DNA of 64,000 nt from Pseudomonas sp. gcc21 (GCF_012844345.1 NZ_CP051625.1:3596001-3660000); one strand, 5' to 3'; counted from the first letter of the stretch, positions 9,275 to 18,040 are shown. Notes: a model not told the origin generated them from the sequence alone. A program made the numbers and translations.

Positions 9275-9389
9275 TATTCCCGTACGGGAATAAAACACAT
9301 AAATATTGTTGGGTGACGGCCAAATCTTCCCGTTCGGTAATATTCGATTGAATCGTCCTTCAAAAGCGCTTAATCTTCCCGCTCGGTAA
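9275..9389. promoter_or_regulatory. Three operator-like repeats upstream of a HipB-type repressor
   Basis: TATTCCCGTACGGGAATA at 9275-9292 is a perfect 18-bp palindrome. Two diverged copies of its core follow, TTCCCGTTCGGTAA at 9327-9340 and TTCCCGCTCGGTAA at 9376-9389. Centres are 50 and 49 bp apart, about five helical turns. The last copy ends 21 bp before the GTG start of the repressor, so it should cover its promoter. This is the layout of an autorepressed operator array. Confidence 0.75.
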
Positions 9390-9410
9390 TCTTTTGGAGC
9401 GACGATCTCT

Positions 9411-9626
9411 GTGATCAAAACCCCCGTTGAGCTGGGTGCAGCTATCAAGCAGGCCCGTAAACAACTCGGGCTCACGCAATCGCAATTGGCGTTGGCTGCA
9501 GGCGTGGGAGTGCGCTTTATTGGGGACCTTGAAGCAGGCAAGCCAACTGCACATCTGGGCCTGACGTTGACCGTGATTCAGGCCTTGGGTGGCGAGCTGA
9601 CGCTGACAGGTATGCCGGTGAGTTAG
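9411..9626 (+). CDS. HipB-type helix-turn-helix repressor, no HipA partner
   Basis: A 71-residue Cro/C1-type protein: G-A-A-I-K-Q-A-R-K-Q-L-G-L-T-Q-S-Q-L-A-L-A-A-G-V positions the two HTH helices at about 24-45, followed by F-I-G-D-L-E-A-G-K-P-T. This matches HipB antitoxins and related small XRE repressors. HipB normally precedes the kinase toxin HipA, but the next gene on this strand is an unrelated lipoprotein. GTG start with GGAG 11 bases upstream. It likely represses itself through the operators just upstream. Confidence 0.85.
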   Translation: MIKTPVELGAAIKQARKQLGLTQSQLALAAGVGVRFIGDLEAGKPTAHLGLTLTVIQALGGELTLTGMPVS

Positions 9627-9781
9627 AAGACGGAACGTGCGTGAATCGCTTTCACCCGATGATTTTTTATGGCTACTGGCTATCAATATGCATTACCTTG
9701 GCTGACGCAAGGGAATGCGGTCAATCTGCTCTATGAGGTAGTTAGCCTTATTCCTCTTGAAACAACGCTCAGGGGAATGAA

Positions 9782-10381
9782 ATGAAAATATTAAAGGTCG
9801 CGGTTGTTCTATATGGATTGTTTTTAGTCGGATGCGCTTCGAATCCCATGTCAGTTTCTTCTGATGTAGCGGCGAAGCGACCGAGCGGCGATCAGGCACA
9901 AGTACTGTTTATGCGCGATTCATTTGTAGGCAGTGCGGTCAGTGCTTCAATCTACGATGTCTCCGGTAACGAGCCGGTTTTCATCGGAATACTGAACAAC
10001 GGAACAAAGGTCGCCTATAACACATTGCCCGGTAAACACACCTTCATGGTTGTGTCAGAGGCAGCTGATTTCATGGAAGCCGATCTGAGCGCAGGCAAAA
10101 CGTACTACAGCATCGTCACGCCCAGGACGGGAGCATGGAAAGCCCGGTTTTCAATGTGGCCCATCAAGCAGTCAGGCTCGAAGTACCGTCTCGATAGCAA
10201 TGATTTTCAAGATTGGAGACAGAAGACCAAACTTGCCGCAATGACACCGAACGCCCGCGCCTGGTACGGAGCGAATAGAGACAGTGTCATTTCGAAACAG
10301 CAGAAATATTGGCGTGTTTGGCAACGCAAATCTCAGGCCGATCTACAACTGAGGACGTTGCAACCGCAGGATGGCCTATAA
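9782..10381 (+). CDS. Predicted lipoprotein, possibly DUF2846-like
   Basis: A 199-residue protein with a lipoprotein signal peptide ending L-V-G-C18. The mature part begins with a small beta domain (L-F-M-R-D-S..., then L-P-G-K-H-T-F) that resembles DUF2846 lipoproteins, and ends with a charged helical tail of about 60 residues. The ATG is preceded by AGGGGAATGA. Function unknown. Base composition looks more AT-rich than its neighbours, so it and the HipB gene could be acquired together. Confidence 0.75.
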   Translation: MKILKVAVVLYGLFLVGCASNPMSVSSDVAAKRPSGDQAQVLFMRDSFVGSAVSASIYDVSGNEPVFIGILNNGTKVAYNTLPGKHTFMVVSEAADFMEADLSAGKTYYSIVTPRTGAWKARFSMWPIKQSGSKYRLDSNDFQDWRQKTKLAAMTPNARAWYGANRDSVISKQQKYWRVWQRKSQADLQLRTLQPQDGL

Positions 10382-10549
10382 CTCTTTAACTCCCATTAAT
10401 CACCGCTTATAAGCGATCCTGATGTATCGCTCAGTCGATGCATAGTCACCTTGGGCGCCGCTGCGAATATGCTAGTGTCAGATCCACATTGCAGGCGAGC
10501 GTTGGTATGCGCGCATCGCAGCTGCCACAGCCTATGAGGAGACTGACGG

Positions 10550-11236
10550 GTGAATTATGACGAGGTGGTATCAGGGCGGCGCAGCATTCGTGCGTTCAAG
10601 CAGCAAGCGGTTCCGCGCAGCCTGATCGAAGAGGTTATTGCGCTGGCCCTTCGGGCGCCGTCTTCGATGAACACCCAGCCATGGCATCTGCATGTGCTGA
10701 CGGGCGAGCCGCTGGACCGGATTCGCGCGGAAAATACCGAACGTATGCTGGGCGGTGTGCCGCCATCCAAGGAAAGCCGCGGCACCCACGCCTACGAAGG
10801 CGAGCACCGGGATCGGCAGGTGGAAATTGCGGTGCAACTGTTCAAGGCCATGGGCATCGCTCGCGATGACAAGGACAAGCGTCAGGACTGGATATTGCGC
10901 GGCTTCCGTCAGTTCGATGCGCCGGTTTCCGTGGTCGTGACCTATGACCGTGTGTTGCGCGATGGCGACATCGCTCAGTTCGACTGTGGCGCCCTGGTCA
11001 ATGGCCTGGTCAACGCAGCCTGGTCCCGCGGTCTGGGCTGTGTGGTGAACAGTCAGGGCATCATGCACTCCCCGGTGGTGCGCGAGCATGCGGGCATTCC
11101 TGATGATCAGGTCATCATGATCTGCGTTGCGATGGGCTATCCGGATGAGGACTTTCCTGCCAATGCCGTCGTATCGAAGCGTCGTGCCGTCGATGACGTA
11201 GCGACCTTTGTGGGCTTCGACGAGACGGTGTCCTAG
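10550..11236 (+). CDS. Nitroreductase family flavoprotein
   Basis: A 228-residue FMN-dependent nitroreductase fold. R-R-S-I-R-A-F near residue 10 binds the FMN phosphate, followed by A-P-S-S-M-N-T-Q-P-W-H near residue 36 and G-L-G-C-V-V-N-S-Q near residue 160. Family members reduce nitroaromatics, quinones or other electrophiles with NAD(P)H; the natural substrate is not evident. GTG start with GAGGAG 8 bases upstream. It stands alone and converges with the permease gene. Confidence 0.9.
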   Translation: MNYDEVVSGRRSIRAFKQQAVPRSLIEEVIALALRAPSSMNTQPWHLHVLTGEPLDRIRAENTERMLGGVPPSKESRGTHAYEGEHRDRQVEIAVQLFKAMGIARDDKDKRQDWILRGFRQFDAPVSVVVTYDRVLRDGDIAQFDCGALVNGLVNAAWSRGLGCVVNSQGIMHSPVVREHAGIPDDQVIMICVAMGYPDEDFPANAVVSKRRAVDDVATFVGFDETVS

Positions 11237-11262
11237 CACGCTTCACATGAGCCAAACCGGAT

Positions 11263-12024
11263 TCAGGACGCTATGAATCCGGCCCCCTCGACGGCCTTGA
11301 AAATCAGCAACACCCCCGTGCCTACCAGTAACCCATACACCACCTGCCGGAACCGTTGTTCGTTCAGGCGGTGATGCAGGAATTCGCCGAGCAGCACACC
11401 AACCACCAACAGTGGCAGATAGAGCACCAGGCGGGGCAGGCTGGGGATCAGGGTGCCGTCGAATAGAAACAGCGCAGTCAGGCAACTGTTCAAGGTGAGC
11501 CAAACGACCAGCAAGGTGGCGCGCATGCGGCTTTTGTCGAGCTGAATGCCGCCGATAGCGTAGACCAGCAGCGGGCCGCCGGAAGCGAACAAGCCGTGGG
11601 TGATGCCAGCGCCGAAGGTCAGGGCGCGGCTGAGCATCAGCGGGTGCGGCGTGATTTTGGTGCCGCGGTACATGCGCAGGAGTTCGCGGCTGGCGAACCA
11701 CAGCACCAGCATGCCGAACAGCAGTTTCAACAGGTCATCGCCAAGCCAGGGACGCAACAGGTAACCCGCCGCCGTGCCCAATAACATCAGCGGCAGGATC
11801 AGCTTGAGCAGTACCGGCCAGTAGATATATCTGCGGTTGCGCCACACCAGATACCCGGTCATCAGCACGTTAAGCGGCACGACCACGGGCATCATTTCTG
11901 GAATCGGCAGAATCAGCGCGCCCAACGACAGAGCAATCACCAGGCTGCCAAAACCGGTTACGGCTTCAATGGTGTAGGCCAACAATATGAACAAACCGAG
12001 CCATAGCCAGGGATCAAGCAGCAT
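11263..12024 (-). CDS. TauE/SafE (TSUP) family permease
   Basis: A 253-residue inner-membrane protein with about eight helices in two halves. It has the family features E-A-V-T-G-F-G-S near residue 20 and G-A-G-I-T-H-G-L-F-A-S-G-G-P near residue 138. TSUP proteins move sulfite, sulfonates and organic anions. No sulfur genes lie nearby, so the substrate is open. Confidence 0.9.
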   Translation of the reverse strand: MLLDPWLWLGLFILLAYTIEAVTGFGSLVIALSLGALILPIPEMMPVVVPLNVLMTGYLVWRNRRYIYWPVLLKLILPLMLLGTAAGYLLRPWLGDDLLKLLFGMLVLWFASRELLRMYRGTKITPHPLMLSRALTFGAGITHGLFASGGPLLVYAIGGIQLDKSRMRATLLVVWLTLNSCLTALFLFDGTLIPSLPRLVLYLPLLVVGVLLGEFLHHRLNEQRFRQVVYGLLVGTGVLLIFKAVEGAGFIAS

Positions 12025-12062
12025 TTCTAATGCCTTATTTGAAAATGGGGTAAGCCAGGCCG

Positions 12063-12180
12063 CGCTGGCCGAGGTGGAGCTCGGCCGTCCCTAGGGAGCG
12101 CGGCCTGGGACCGTCGAGTTCCATCTCGATGAAAGCCGGTTTCCGAGACTCCGCTGGTCGAGGTGGAACTCGACCTTCCC
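12063..12180. repeat. Three copies of a REP-like hairpin repeat
   Basis: Two direct copies of about 29 bp (12063-12091 and 12152-12180) share the core GGYCGAG-GTGGAR-CTCGRCC, which folds into a perfect 7-bp hairpin in each (12067-12086 and 12156-12175). Compensating changes in both arms keep the pairing. A third, inverted copy (TCGAGTTCCATCTCGA) lies between them at about 12113-12128. This alternating head-to-tail layout is typical of bacterial REP/BIME elements. Confidence 0.8.
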
Positions 12181-12204
12181 AGTACAGGGTATCGCGATAT
12201 GGCG

Positions 12205-12990
12205 TTAGCGTAACTCACCAGCGAAGCGCTTACGTACCTGGCGCAGGTACAGTGACGGCGCGATGCGCCAGAGCAGGCTGCCGAAACGTGAGACCGGTTC
12301 AGGCAGTATCCAGCGCTTGCGCCGTTGCAGTCCGTCATCAATCAGTTTGGCCATCCATTCGGCGCTGCGCATCCCACCGACCATCGAGCGGGGGTGTTGG
12401 GCGGTGCTGCCGTCGCGGCCCAGTGCGTGGTGTTCGATGGGTGTGTCGAGAAAGCTCGGGTAGGCCATGAGTATGTGGATGCCATCGGGCTCCAGCTCCA
12501 GGCGTAACACCTCGAAGAACTGCGTCAGCGCACCTTTGGCGGCGCAATACGCAGCGCGGCCGGGGACCGGCATCCAGCCGGCCATCGAGCCGATGCAGAC
12601 GATCGACCCACCCGATTCGCGCAGTAGCGGTAGCGCCGCCATGGTCAGCTCCACCGGGCCCTGCCAATCCACGGCCATGACCTTGCGAAAGACGTCCGGG
12701 TGGGTCTGATGGGCGGGGGAGCGGTGGGTGATGCCGGCATTGTTGACCAGCAAATCGAGCCGGCCGAAGCAATAGCGTACCTCATCGATCAGAAAACAGA
12801 TGTCGGCTGCCTGGGTAATATCCGCTGTGACCGTCAGCACCCGCTCCGGGTCGCCTAGTTCTTCAGCGCAGGCGGTCAGGCCTTCTGCGTCGACGTCGGC
12901 CAGCACCAGGCTGTGTCCGGCGGCAAACCAGTGACGCGCCATGGCCCAACCGAGGCCAGAGGCGGCGCCGGTGATCAGGGTGACGTACAT
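12205..12990 (-). CDS. Short-chain dehydrogenase/reductase in the monooxygenase operon
   Basis: A 261-residue classical SDR: T-G-A-A-S-G-L-G at 7-14, N-N-A-G at 83-86, catalytic S135, Y148 and K152. D32-V-D34 suggests NAD preference. The C-terminal 50 residues are basic and hydrophobic (R-I-A-P-S-L-Y-L-R-Q-V-R-K-R), hinting at membrane association. It lies 16 bp after the extended SDR and is the last gene of a four-gene operon with a flavin monooxygenase. It probably oxidises an alcohol or reduces a ketone of the same pathway. Confidence 0.9.
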   Translation of the reverse strand: MYVTLITGAASGLGWAMARHWFAAGHSLVLADVDAEGLTACAEELGDPERVLTVTADITQAADICFLIDEVRYCFGRLDLLVNNAGITHRSPAHQTHPDVFRKVMAVDWQGPVELTMAALPLLRESGGSIVCIGSMAGWMPVPGRAAYCAAKGALTQFFEVLRLELEPDGIHILMAYPSFLDTPIEHHALGRDGSTAQHPRSMVGGMRSAEWMAKLIDDGLQRRKRWILPEPVSRFGSLLWRIAPSLYLRQVRKRFAGELR

Positions 12991-13006
12991 AGGCTGTCTC
13001 TCTGTA

Positions 13007-13939
13007 TCAATGATTGCGCAACCCATTGCTCTCGACGAAATACTCGAAGGTTTCGACCGATGTTTTTGCCAGCGGATAACCAAATTCCTCTTTCAAACGA
13101 CGATTGCTGAGTACCGGGCGAAAACGCAGGAAGTTGACCTGCTCCGGCCCGGTGGGTTTGCCGCGCCATTTTGCGATCTGTAGCCCGGCTTTGACGAGCC
13201 ATACCGGCAGGGTCAATAGCGGCTTGTTCAGGCGACGGGCGATATCCTGCATGGTCAGCGCGCCATCGCCGGCCATATTGAAGATGCCGGTCTTGTCTTG
13301 CCTGATGCCCATCGCCATGGCGCCGATCACGTCCTGATCCCAGATGAACACGAAGGGCGAATCGCTGCCCTTGAGCGCGAGAATGCGCGGGGCCATGAAC
13401 AGATCAGTGATCTGGTTGCGTGTGTCGGTGCCCAGCACCGTGCCGGGGCGGAATATCAGCTGGCGCAGTTGCGGATGGCGTTCGCGGTAATCGGCGAGCA
13501 TCTCTTCGATCAGCCGCTTGTGGTCGGAGTAGGCGAACTCGGGGTTGCCACGCAGGGCGTCCTGTTCGTCGATCCAGGCCGGGTTGTCCGCATGGTATCC
13601 ATAGGCAGCGCCGGAGCTGGTGACGGTCAGGTGTTGCACGCCGGCTTTGATGCAGCAATCGAGCACGTTGCGGGTGCCGTTGACGTCGATGTCGTAATCA
13701 CGGGCGCGGTCCGGCGAGGCCTGGAGCACCGAGGCAAGATGCACGACATGGGTAATCTTCTCGCGTTGTAGCAGCTCGGCCAGGGCCGGGTCGCGCACAT
13801 CGACGATCTTCAGCGGAATATGCAGATCGTTACGCGCACGCAAATCGGTCCCGATTACTGAAAAGTGCTCCGCCAGGCGGTTACCCAGCTGGTGGCCGAT
13901 ATAACCGGCCGCGCCGGTGATCAGTATGCGTTTAGTCAT
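13007..13939 (-). CDS. NAD-dependent epimerase/dehydratase family protein (extended SDR)
   Basis: A 310-residue extended SDR with T-G-A-A-G-Y-I-G at 8-15, T-S-S-G-A-A-Y-G at 107-114 and catalytic Y137-S-D-H-K141. The family covers sugar-nucleotide epimerases and also 3-beta-hydroxysteroid and other alcohol dehydrogenases. No sugar genes are nearby, so a dehydrogenase role in the surrounding oxidation cluster is more likely. Its start overlaps the end of the transporter gene by 8 bases, implying translational coupling. Confidence 0.85.
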   Translation of the reverse strand: MTKRILITGAAGYIGHQLGNRLAEHFSVIGTDLRARNDLHIPLKIVDVRDPALAELLQREKITHVVHLASVLQASPDRARDYDIDVNGTRNVLDCCIKAGVQHLTVTSSGAAYGYHADNPAWIDEQDALRGNPEFAYSDHKRLIEEMLADYRERHPQLRQLIFRPGTVLGTDTRNQITDLFMAPRILALKGSDSPFVFIWDQDVIGAMAMGIRQDKTGIFNMAGDGALTMQDIARRLNKPLLTLPVWLVKAGLQIAKWRGKPTGPEQVNFLRFRPVLSNRRLKEEFGYPLAKTSVETFEYFVESNGLRNH

Positions 13940-14825
13940 GTGCAGTCCGCGCCCAGATGTGCGAGAGAGTGATGCCTGACACCAGATGCCAGACGCCCCA
14001 GAAGGCAGTAATCACCATCATGCCGCCGGCCTCCGGGAAGAAGGTGAACAGGATGACCAGGCCGAGCCCCGAGTTCTGGATGCCGACTTCCATGGTGACT
14101 GCCCGGCGGTCCGCCACGGGCAGCCTGAGCAGCAGCCCCATGCCGTAACCCAGCGACAGGGCCAGAAGGTTATGGGCGACCACCAGCCAGAAAAAGCTGT
14201 GGAAGCGCTCAAGGAACAGGTCGAAATTGTTGGTGAAGGCGATTGCGACGAAGCCCAGAAAGACCAGCAGAGAGATGATCCGCAGGGGCTTTTCGCTGCG
14301 GGCGACCAGGCCGGGCAATCGCCGGCCGATGGTCATTCCCAGTACCAGAGGGAGCGCCAGAACCAGCAGCACCAGTAATAGAATGCCGCCCGGTTCCAGG
14401 GTGATTTGCGTCAGGTATTCGCGGGTGTGCGGGTTGAGCCAGCCATAGAAGGCGAAGTTCAGTGGCGTCAGCACCGTGGCGGCCAGGCTGGACACCGCCG
14501 TCATGCTGACCGACACCGCGACGTTACCGCGGGCCAGCCAGGTCATGATATTGGAGAAACTGCCGCCGGGGCAGGAGGCCACCAGAATCATCCCCAGCGC
14601 CAGCTCAGCATCAATCTGCAGCGCCCAGGTGAACAGACAGGTTGCCAGCGGCAGCAGCAGAAACTGGGCGAACAGCCCGGCCAGCGGCGCGATGGGTGCC
14701 AGCGCGATGCGCTTGAAATCCTCCAGCCGCAGGCTCAGCGATACGCCGAACATCATGCACGCCATGATGACGTTGAGCATGATCAGACTGGCCGGGTCGA
14801 ACTGGATCGGCAACGCACCGCTCAC
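13932..14825 (-). CDS. Bile acid:sodium symporter family transporter
   Basis: A 297-residue protein with about nine or ten membrane helices. It carries the BASS hallmarks A-S-C-P-G-G-S-F-S-N near residue 89 and V-G-I-Q-N-S-G-L-G near residue 240, the crossed sodium-binding regions. Family members import bile acids, steroid sulfates, pantothenate or other organic anions with sodium. It overlaps the monooxygenase stop by 4 bases, so import and oxidation of the same compound is a reasonable guess. Confidence 0.9.
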   Translation of the reverse strand: MSGALPIQFDPASLIMLNVIMACMMFGVSLSLRLEDFKRIALAPIAPLAGLFAQFLLLPLATCLFTWALQIDAELALGMILVASCPGGSFSNIMTWLARGNVAVSVSMTAVSSLAATVLTPLNFAFYGWLNPHTREYLTQITLEPGGILLLVLLVLALPLVLGMTIGRRLPGLVARSEKPLRIISLLVFLGFVAIAFTNNFDLFLERFHSFFWLVVAHNLLALSLGYGMGLLLRLPVADRRAVTMEVGIQNSGLGLVILFTFFPEAGGMMVITAFWGVWHLVSGITLSHIWARTAHD

Positions 14826-16150
14826 GCTGCGGGCACCGGCTTGGGTTCGTCAACGCTGAGCCCGCTTTGCAAAGCGCTGATGTGCTCGGCCAGCGTCTTC
14901 AGGTATTCATCCTTGTTCACGTAATAGGCCATGCGCGGCAGCTTGATGTAGTCGTAGCCACCGTCGAGCGTCACACCGGCGCGCTCGCGCTTGATCGCGT
15001 CGAACGCCTTGGCAGCTTCCGCGTTCTGCTGGCGCTGACGGATGTACAGCGCCACCAGCCGCGCCTGCTGGTTGCGGCCCTCCCAACCGAGCCCTGCGGC
15101 TTCGATCATGCCCATCATGAACAGGTTGTCGTGCCTGGGATGGAACACGTTCATGTACAACTGCGGCGCATCCTGCCCGTCTGGCCAGTTCAGATGCTGG
15201 CGCTCGATAAAGGGATAATCCAGCAAGTAGCCGGTGGACATCAGGATCAGGTCATATTCCGCGCTCTGACCATCGGCGAAGGTGACCTGCTTGCCGCTGA
15301 CCCGGCTGATATCGCGGCGCGCGTGGATATCCCCGTGGCCGAGATGATGCAGGATCAGCGAGTTGATCACCGGGTGGGATTCGTACAGCCGATAGTCCGG
15401 GTCGGGCAGGCCATAGTCAGAGGGCTTGCCGATAACCATGCGGATCATCGCGCCATCGACGCGTTGCTTGATCGCACGCGGCAGTTTGATTTTGCCGCCG
15501 AGGGTATCGACCGGCCGGCCCTTGATGAACTTGGGAACAAAGTAATAGCCACGGCGCAGGCTGATATCCACCGATTGCGCGTGGTGAACGGCATCCACGG
15601 CGATGTCGGCGCCGGAATTGCCGCAGCCGACAATCAATACCCGCTTGCCCTTGAATACGTCGGGGGTGCGGTAATCACAGGAATGCATCAGCTCGCCGCT
15701 GAAGTCACCCGGCAGCGTCGGCATGTTCGGCTTATGCAGGGTGCCGTTGGCAATTAGCACGCCATCGAACAGGCGCGATTGCTGCTCGCCGGCTCGCTCG
15801 GTAGTGAGTTTCCATTGCGCGCCAGCGGGTTCGACGCTGAGTACGCGGGTATTGAATTGATAGTGCCGGCGCAGCGCGAAATGGCTGGCGAAATCCCTGA
15901 AGTAGGCTTTGAGTTCGCTGTGGTGCGGATAGGGCGCGACGTCATCCGCCATCGGGAATTCCTTGAACTCCGTCATGCGCTTGGATGAAATCAGGTGCGC
16001 GGTCTCGTACATGGTGCTGTGCGGGTTATCGATGTCCCACAAACCGCCGACATCGCTGTGCAGATCGAACCCGGTGAAGGGAATGCCGAGTTTCTGAAGA
16101 TTACGGGCTGCGGCCAGGCCCATCGGACCTGCTCCTATCACGGCATACAT
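14822..16150 (-). CDS. Flavin-containing monooxygenase
   Basis: A 442-residue class B flavoprotein monooxygenase. The FAD site G-A-G-P-M-G is at 6-11, the FMO signature F150-S-G-E-L-M-H-S-C-D-Y160 is intact, and the NADPH site G-C-G-N-S-G is at 175-180. The F-x-G-x(3)-H-x(3)-Y form points to the FMO group rather than typical Baeyer-Villiger enzymes. Such enzymes oxygenate soft nucleophiles or ketones. It is the first gene of the operon with the BASS transporter and two SDRs, divergent from an AraC-type regulator. Confidence 0.92.
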   Translation of the reverse strand: MYAVIGAGPMGLAAARNLQKLGIPFTGFDLHSDVGGLWDIDNPHSTMYETAHLISSKRMTEFKEFPMADDVAPYPHHSELKAYFRDFASHFALRRHYQFNTRVLSVEPAGAQWKLTTERAGEQQSRLFDGVLIANGTLHKPNMPTLPGDFSGELMHSCDYRTPDVFKGKRVLIVGCGNSGADIAVDAVHHAQSVDISLRRGYYFVPKFIKGRPVDTLGGKIKLPRAIKQRVDGAMIRMVIGKPSDYGLPDPDYRLYESHPVINSLILHHLGHGDIHARRDISRVSGKQVTFADGQSAEYDLILMSTGYLLDYPFIERQHLNWPDGQDAPQLYMNVFHPRHDNLFMMGMIEAAGLGWEGRNQQARLVALYIRQRQQNAEAAKAFDAIKRERAGVTLDGGYDYIKLPRMAYYVNKDEYLKTLAEHISALQSGLSVDEPKPVPAA

Positions 16151-16249
16151 GGTGCTACCTCGGAAGTCTTGTTGTTATGCTTGCCAGTCTAAGGGATGCG
16201 CTGAAATGCGTATCGCACCAAACGGGACAAAGGACCGGCAATTCAGGCC
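16151..16249. promoter_or_regulatory. Divergent promoter region with a direct repeat
   Basis: The 99-bp gap between the monooxygenase operon and the AraC-type gene must hold both promoters. ATGCG occurs at 16196-16200 and again at 16206-16210, exactly one helical turn apart, as AraC-family sites often are. The assignment as binding site is inference. Confidence 0.4.
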
Positions 16250-17242
16250 ATGGGCGATATTTCCGAACACAGCGTTACGCCGCTATATAGCCAGGCGATC
16301 GTGCAGGCGGCTGAACGTCAGGGCCTGACGTTACCAGCGCAATTGCTGGCAGAACTTCGCTCCGATCAGCGCGTGCCGCTGGCCCGGCAGGACGCCCTGT
16401 GGGACGCTTTTTGCGCCGCCAGCGCCGATCCTCTGGCTGGCCTGCGTCTGGGGCTGGAAATGCAGATTGGCCATCTGGACAGCGTTGGCATGTTGCTGGT
16501 GACCTCCGACACCCTTGGCGAGGCGCTGGACGAATTGGTGGAATATGCGCCGGTGGTCGGTGATGGCGGCGAATTCAGCGTGCGCCACGCCGGTGAGCAG
16601 GTGTTTATCGATTATCAGCCGGACTATTCCGTACGCCAGGCCGAGCGGGTCGAAGCGGTGCTCGCCAGTCAGCTCAATCTGACGCGCTGGGCTACCGGTG
16701 GACGCTTTCGTGCCGCCGGCCTCTGGCTCAGCCACGCACCGCTTGCCGAGCTGGACAGCTATGCGCAATTGATCGACTGTCCACTGCATTTTGACGCGGC
16801 GCATAACAGCCTGGAGTTTGCAGCGCAGCAGCTCCATTTACCCTTGATTCAGGCCAACAGTTCGCTGCGTGAACACCTGCGCCAGCTGGCCGACCAGACG
16901 CTGGCTGCGCTCGGCCAGCACAGCCTGACGGCCGAAGTGCAGCGCCTGGTCCGACAGCATCCGCGCTGGGGTAAGGAGCGGGTCGCAGCCGAGCTGGAGA
17001 TAAGCGGCCGGCATCTCAATCGCCGTCTCGCCGAGGAAGGACTGTCATTCAAGAGCCTGCGCGAAAGTGTCTTGCAGCAGATGGCCTGTCGCGCGTTGCG
17101 TGGAGAACAGCGGGTCGCAGAGATTGCCGAACGGCTGGGCTTTTCGGATGAAGGCGCGTTCGTGCGTGCGTTCCGGCGTTGGCAGGGTGTCACGCCGGCG
17201 CGTTATCGGGATACGGCGGGCGGTGACGTGGCGCTCAGCTGA
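16250..17242 (+). CDS. AraC family transcriptional regulator (OruR/ArgR-like architecture)
   Basis: A 330-residue regulator. The N-terminal about 200 residues match the arabinose-binding-like domain found in this Pseudomonas group. The C-terminal about 100 residues hold two helix-turn-helix motifs, one around A-A-E-L-E-I-S-G-R-H-L-N-R-R-L and one in V-A-E-I-A-E-R-L-G-F-S-D-E-G-A-F-V-R-A-F-R-R-W, ending P-A-R-Y-R. It is divergent from the monooxygenase operon, which it very likely controls in response to the substrate. Confidence 0.92.
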   Translation: MGDISEHSVTPLYSQAIVQAAERQGLTLPAQLLAELRSDQRVPLARQDALWDAFCAASADPLAGLRLGLEMQIGHLDSVGMLLVTSDTLGEALDELVEYAPVVGDGGEFSVRHAGEQVFIDYQPDYSVRQAERVEAVLASQLNLTRWATGGRFRAAGLWLSHAPLAELDSYAQLIDCPLHFDAAHNSLEFAAQQLHLPLIQANSSLREHLRQLADQTLAALGQHSLTAEVQRLVRQHPRWGKERVAAELEISGRHLNRRLAEEGLSFKSLRESVLQQMACRALRGEQRVAEIAERLGFSDEGAFVRAFRRWQGVTPARYRDTAGGDVALS

Positions 17243-17431
17243 ATATCCCGGGGGCGGGACAAAGCCGGGCCAAAGTGTGACGCGCTTACAGGGTCCACTT
17301 CTTTAGAGGACCGCCTATATCACCTGGCTCACGGCCTGCTTCACGCGCAGCTCCATGTGGTATCTGCTTGCTGGCGCTCGAGGTAGAAACTGAATTCTTT
17401 GGAAGAATCGGGGCTTAGCCCAGGGAGGGCT

Positions 17432-17623
17432 ATGGATTTTTTGCTCAGTTTTGTTGTGGATTTTGTAGTTGAGGGAGTGCTGTATTTCGTCGGCTACTGG
17501 TTTTTGAAGGCAGTGTCCCTAGGCAGGTTTGAAGATTCGAATGCAAGCGGGTGGGTTTCGTTGGTCGGCCTGATGGTGATTATCCTGGCGGCAGTGGGTT
17601 TGTATTTGATCCTGAGTGACTGA
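17432..17623 (+). CDS. Small two-helix membrane protein
   Basis: A 63-residue protein with two hydrophobic segments, roughly residues 3-25 and 42-61, and a short charged loop between. The ATG at 17432 follows a strong GGGAGGG, so it is probably expressed. No family recognised. Confidence 0.65.
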   Translation: MDFLLSFVVDFVVEGVLYFVGYWFLKAVSLGRFEDSNASGWVSLVGLMVIILAAVGLYLILSD

Positions 17624-17739
17624 GGTTGATATCCAGAAAGGGGAACGGCGTCAGGCGTGCAGTGAGCGATTTTGCGAGAAAACCAATTCAGATGAATCAG
17701 AGCAGCGGCGCAGCCCAAAACATAATTGCCCAGGGAGAA

Positions 17740-17761
17740 AAGTGACACTATAGTGTCACTT
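17740..17761. promoter_or_regulatory. Palindromic operator of the toxin-antitoxin operon
   Basis: A perfect 22-bp palindrome whose core is AGTGACACTATAGTGTCACT (17741-17760), extended by one A and one T. It ends 21 bp before the antitoxin ATG. Phd/YefM antitoxins repress their own operon through such palindromes, so it is most likely the autoregulatory site. Confidence 0.8.
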
Positions 17762-17782
17762 AGCTGAATCGAGGGTTCTTTT

Positions 17783-18040
17783 ATGAAAGTTGAGCTTGTT
17801 ACCAACCTCAAGCGTCAGGCTACGAAGATTCTGGCCGACCTGCATGAGTCGAAGGAGGCCGTCCTGATCACCGAGCATGGCAAACCCTCCGCTTATCTGG
17901 TCGATGTGCACGACTATGAGTTCATGCAGCGTCGGCTGGCGCTGCTTGATGGTCTCTCACGGGGAGAGCGGGCCGTGCTTGAGGGTAGGACCTACAGTCA
18001 GAGCGAGGCGAGGGAAAAGATGAGTAAATGGCTCAAATAA
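17783..18040 (+). CDS. Phd/YefM-type antitoxin
   Basis: An 85-residue protein with the Phd/YefM fold: an N-terminal DNA-binding part (L-V-T-N-L-K-R-Q-A-T-K-I-L-A-D-L) and I-T-E-H-G-K-P-S-A-Y-L-V-D near residue 30, a family hallmark. The charged C-terminal tail would wrap the toxin. It overlaps the toxin gene by 13 bases. A 22-bp palindrome lies directly upstream. Confidence 0.92.
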   Translation: MKVELVTNLKRQATKILADLHESKEAVLITEHGKPSAYLVDVHDYEFMQRRLALLDGLSRGERAVLEGRTYSQSEAREKMSKWLK

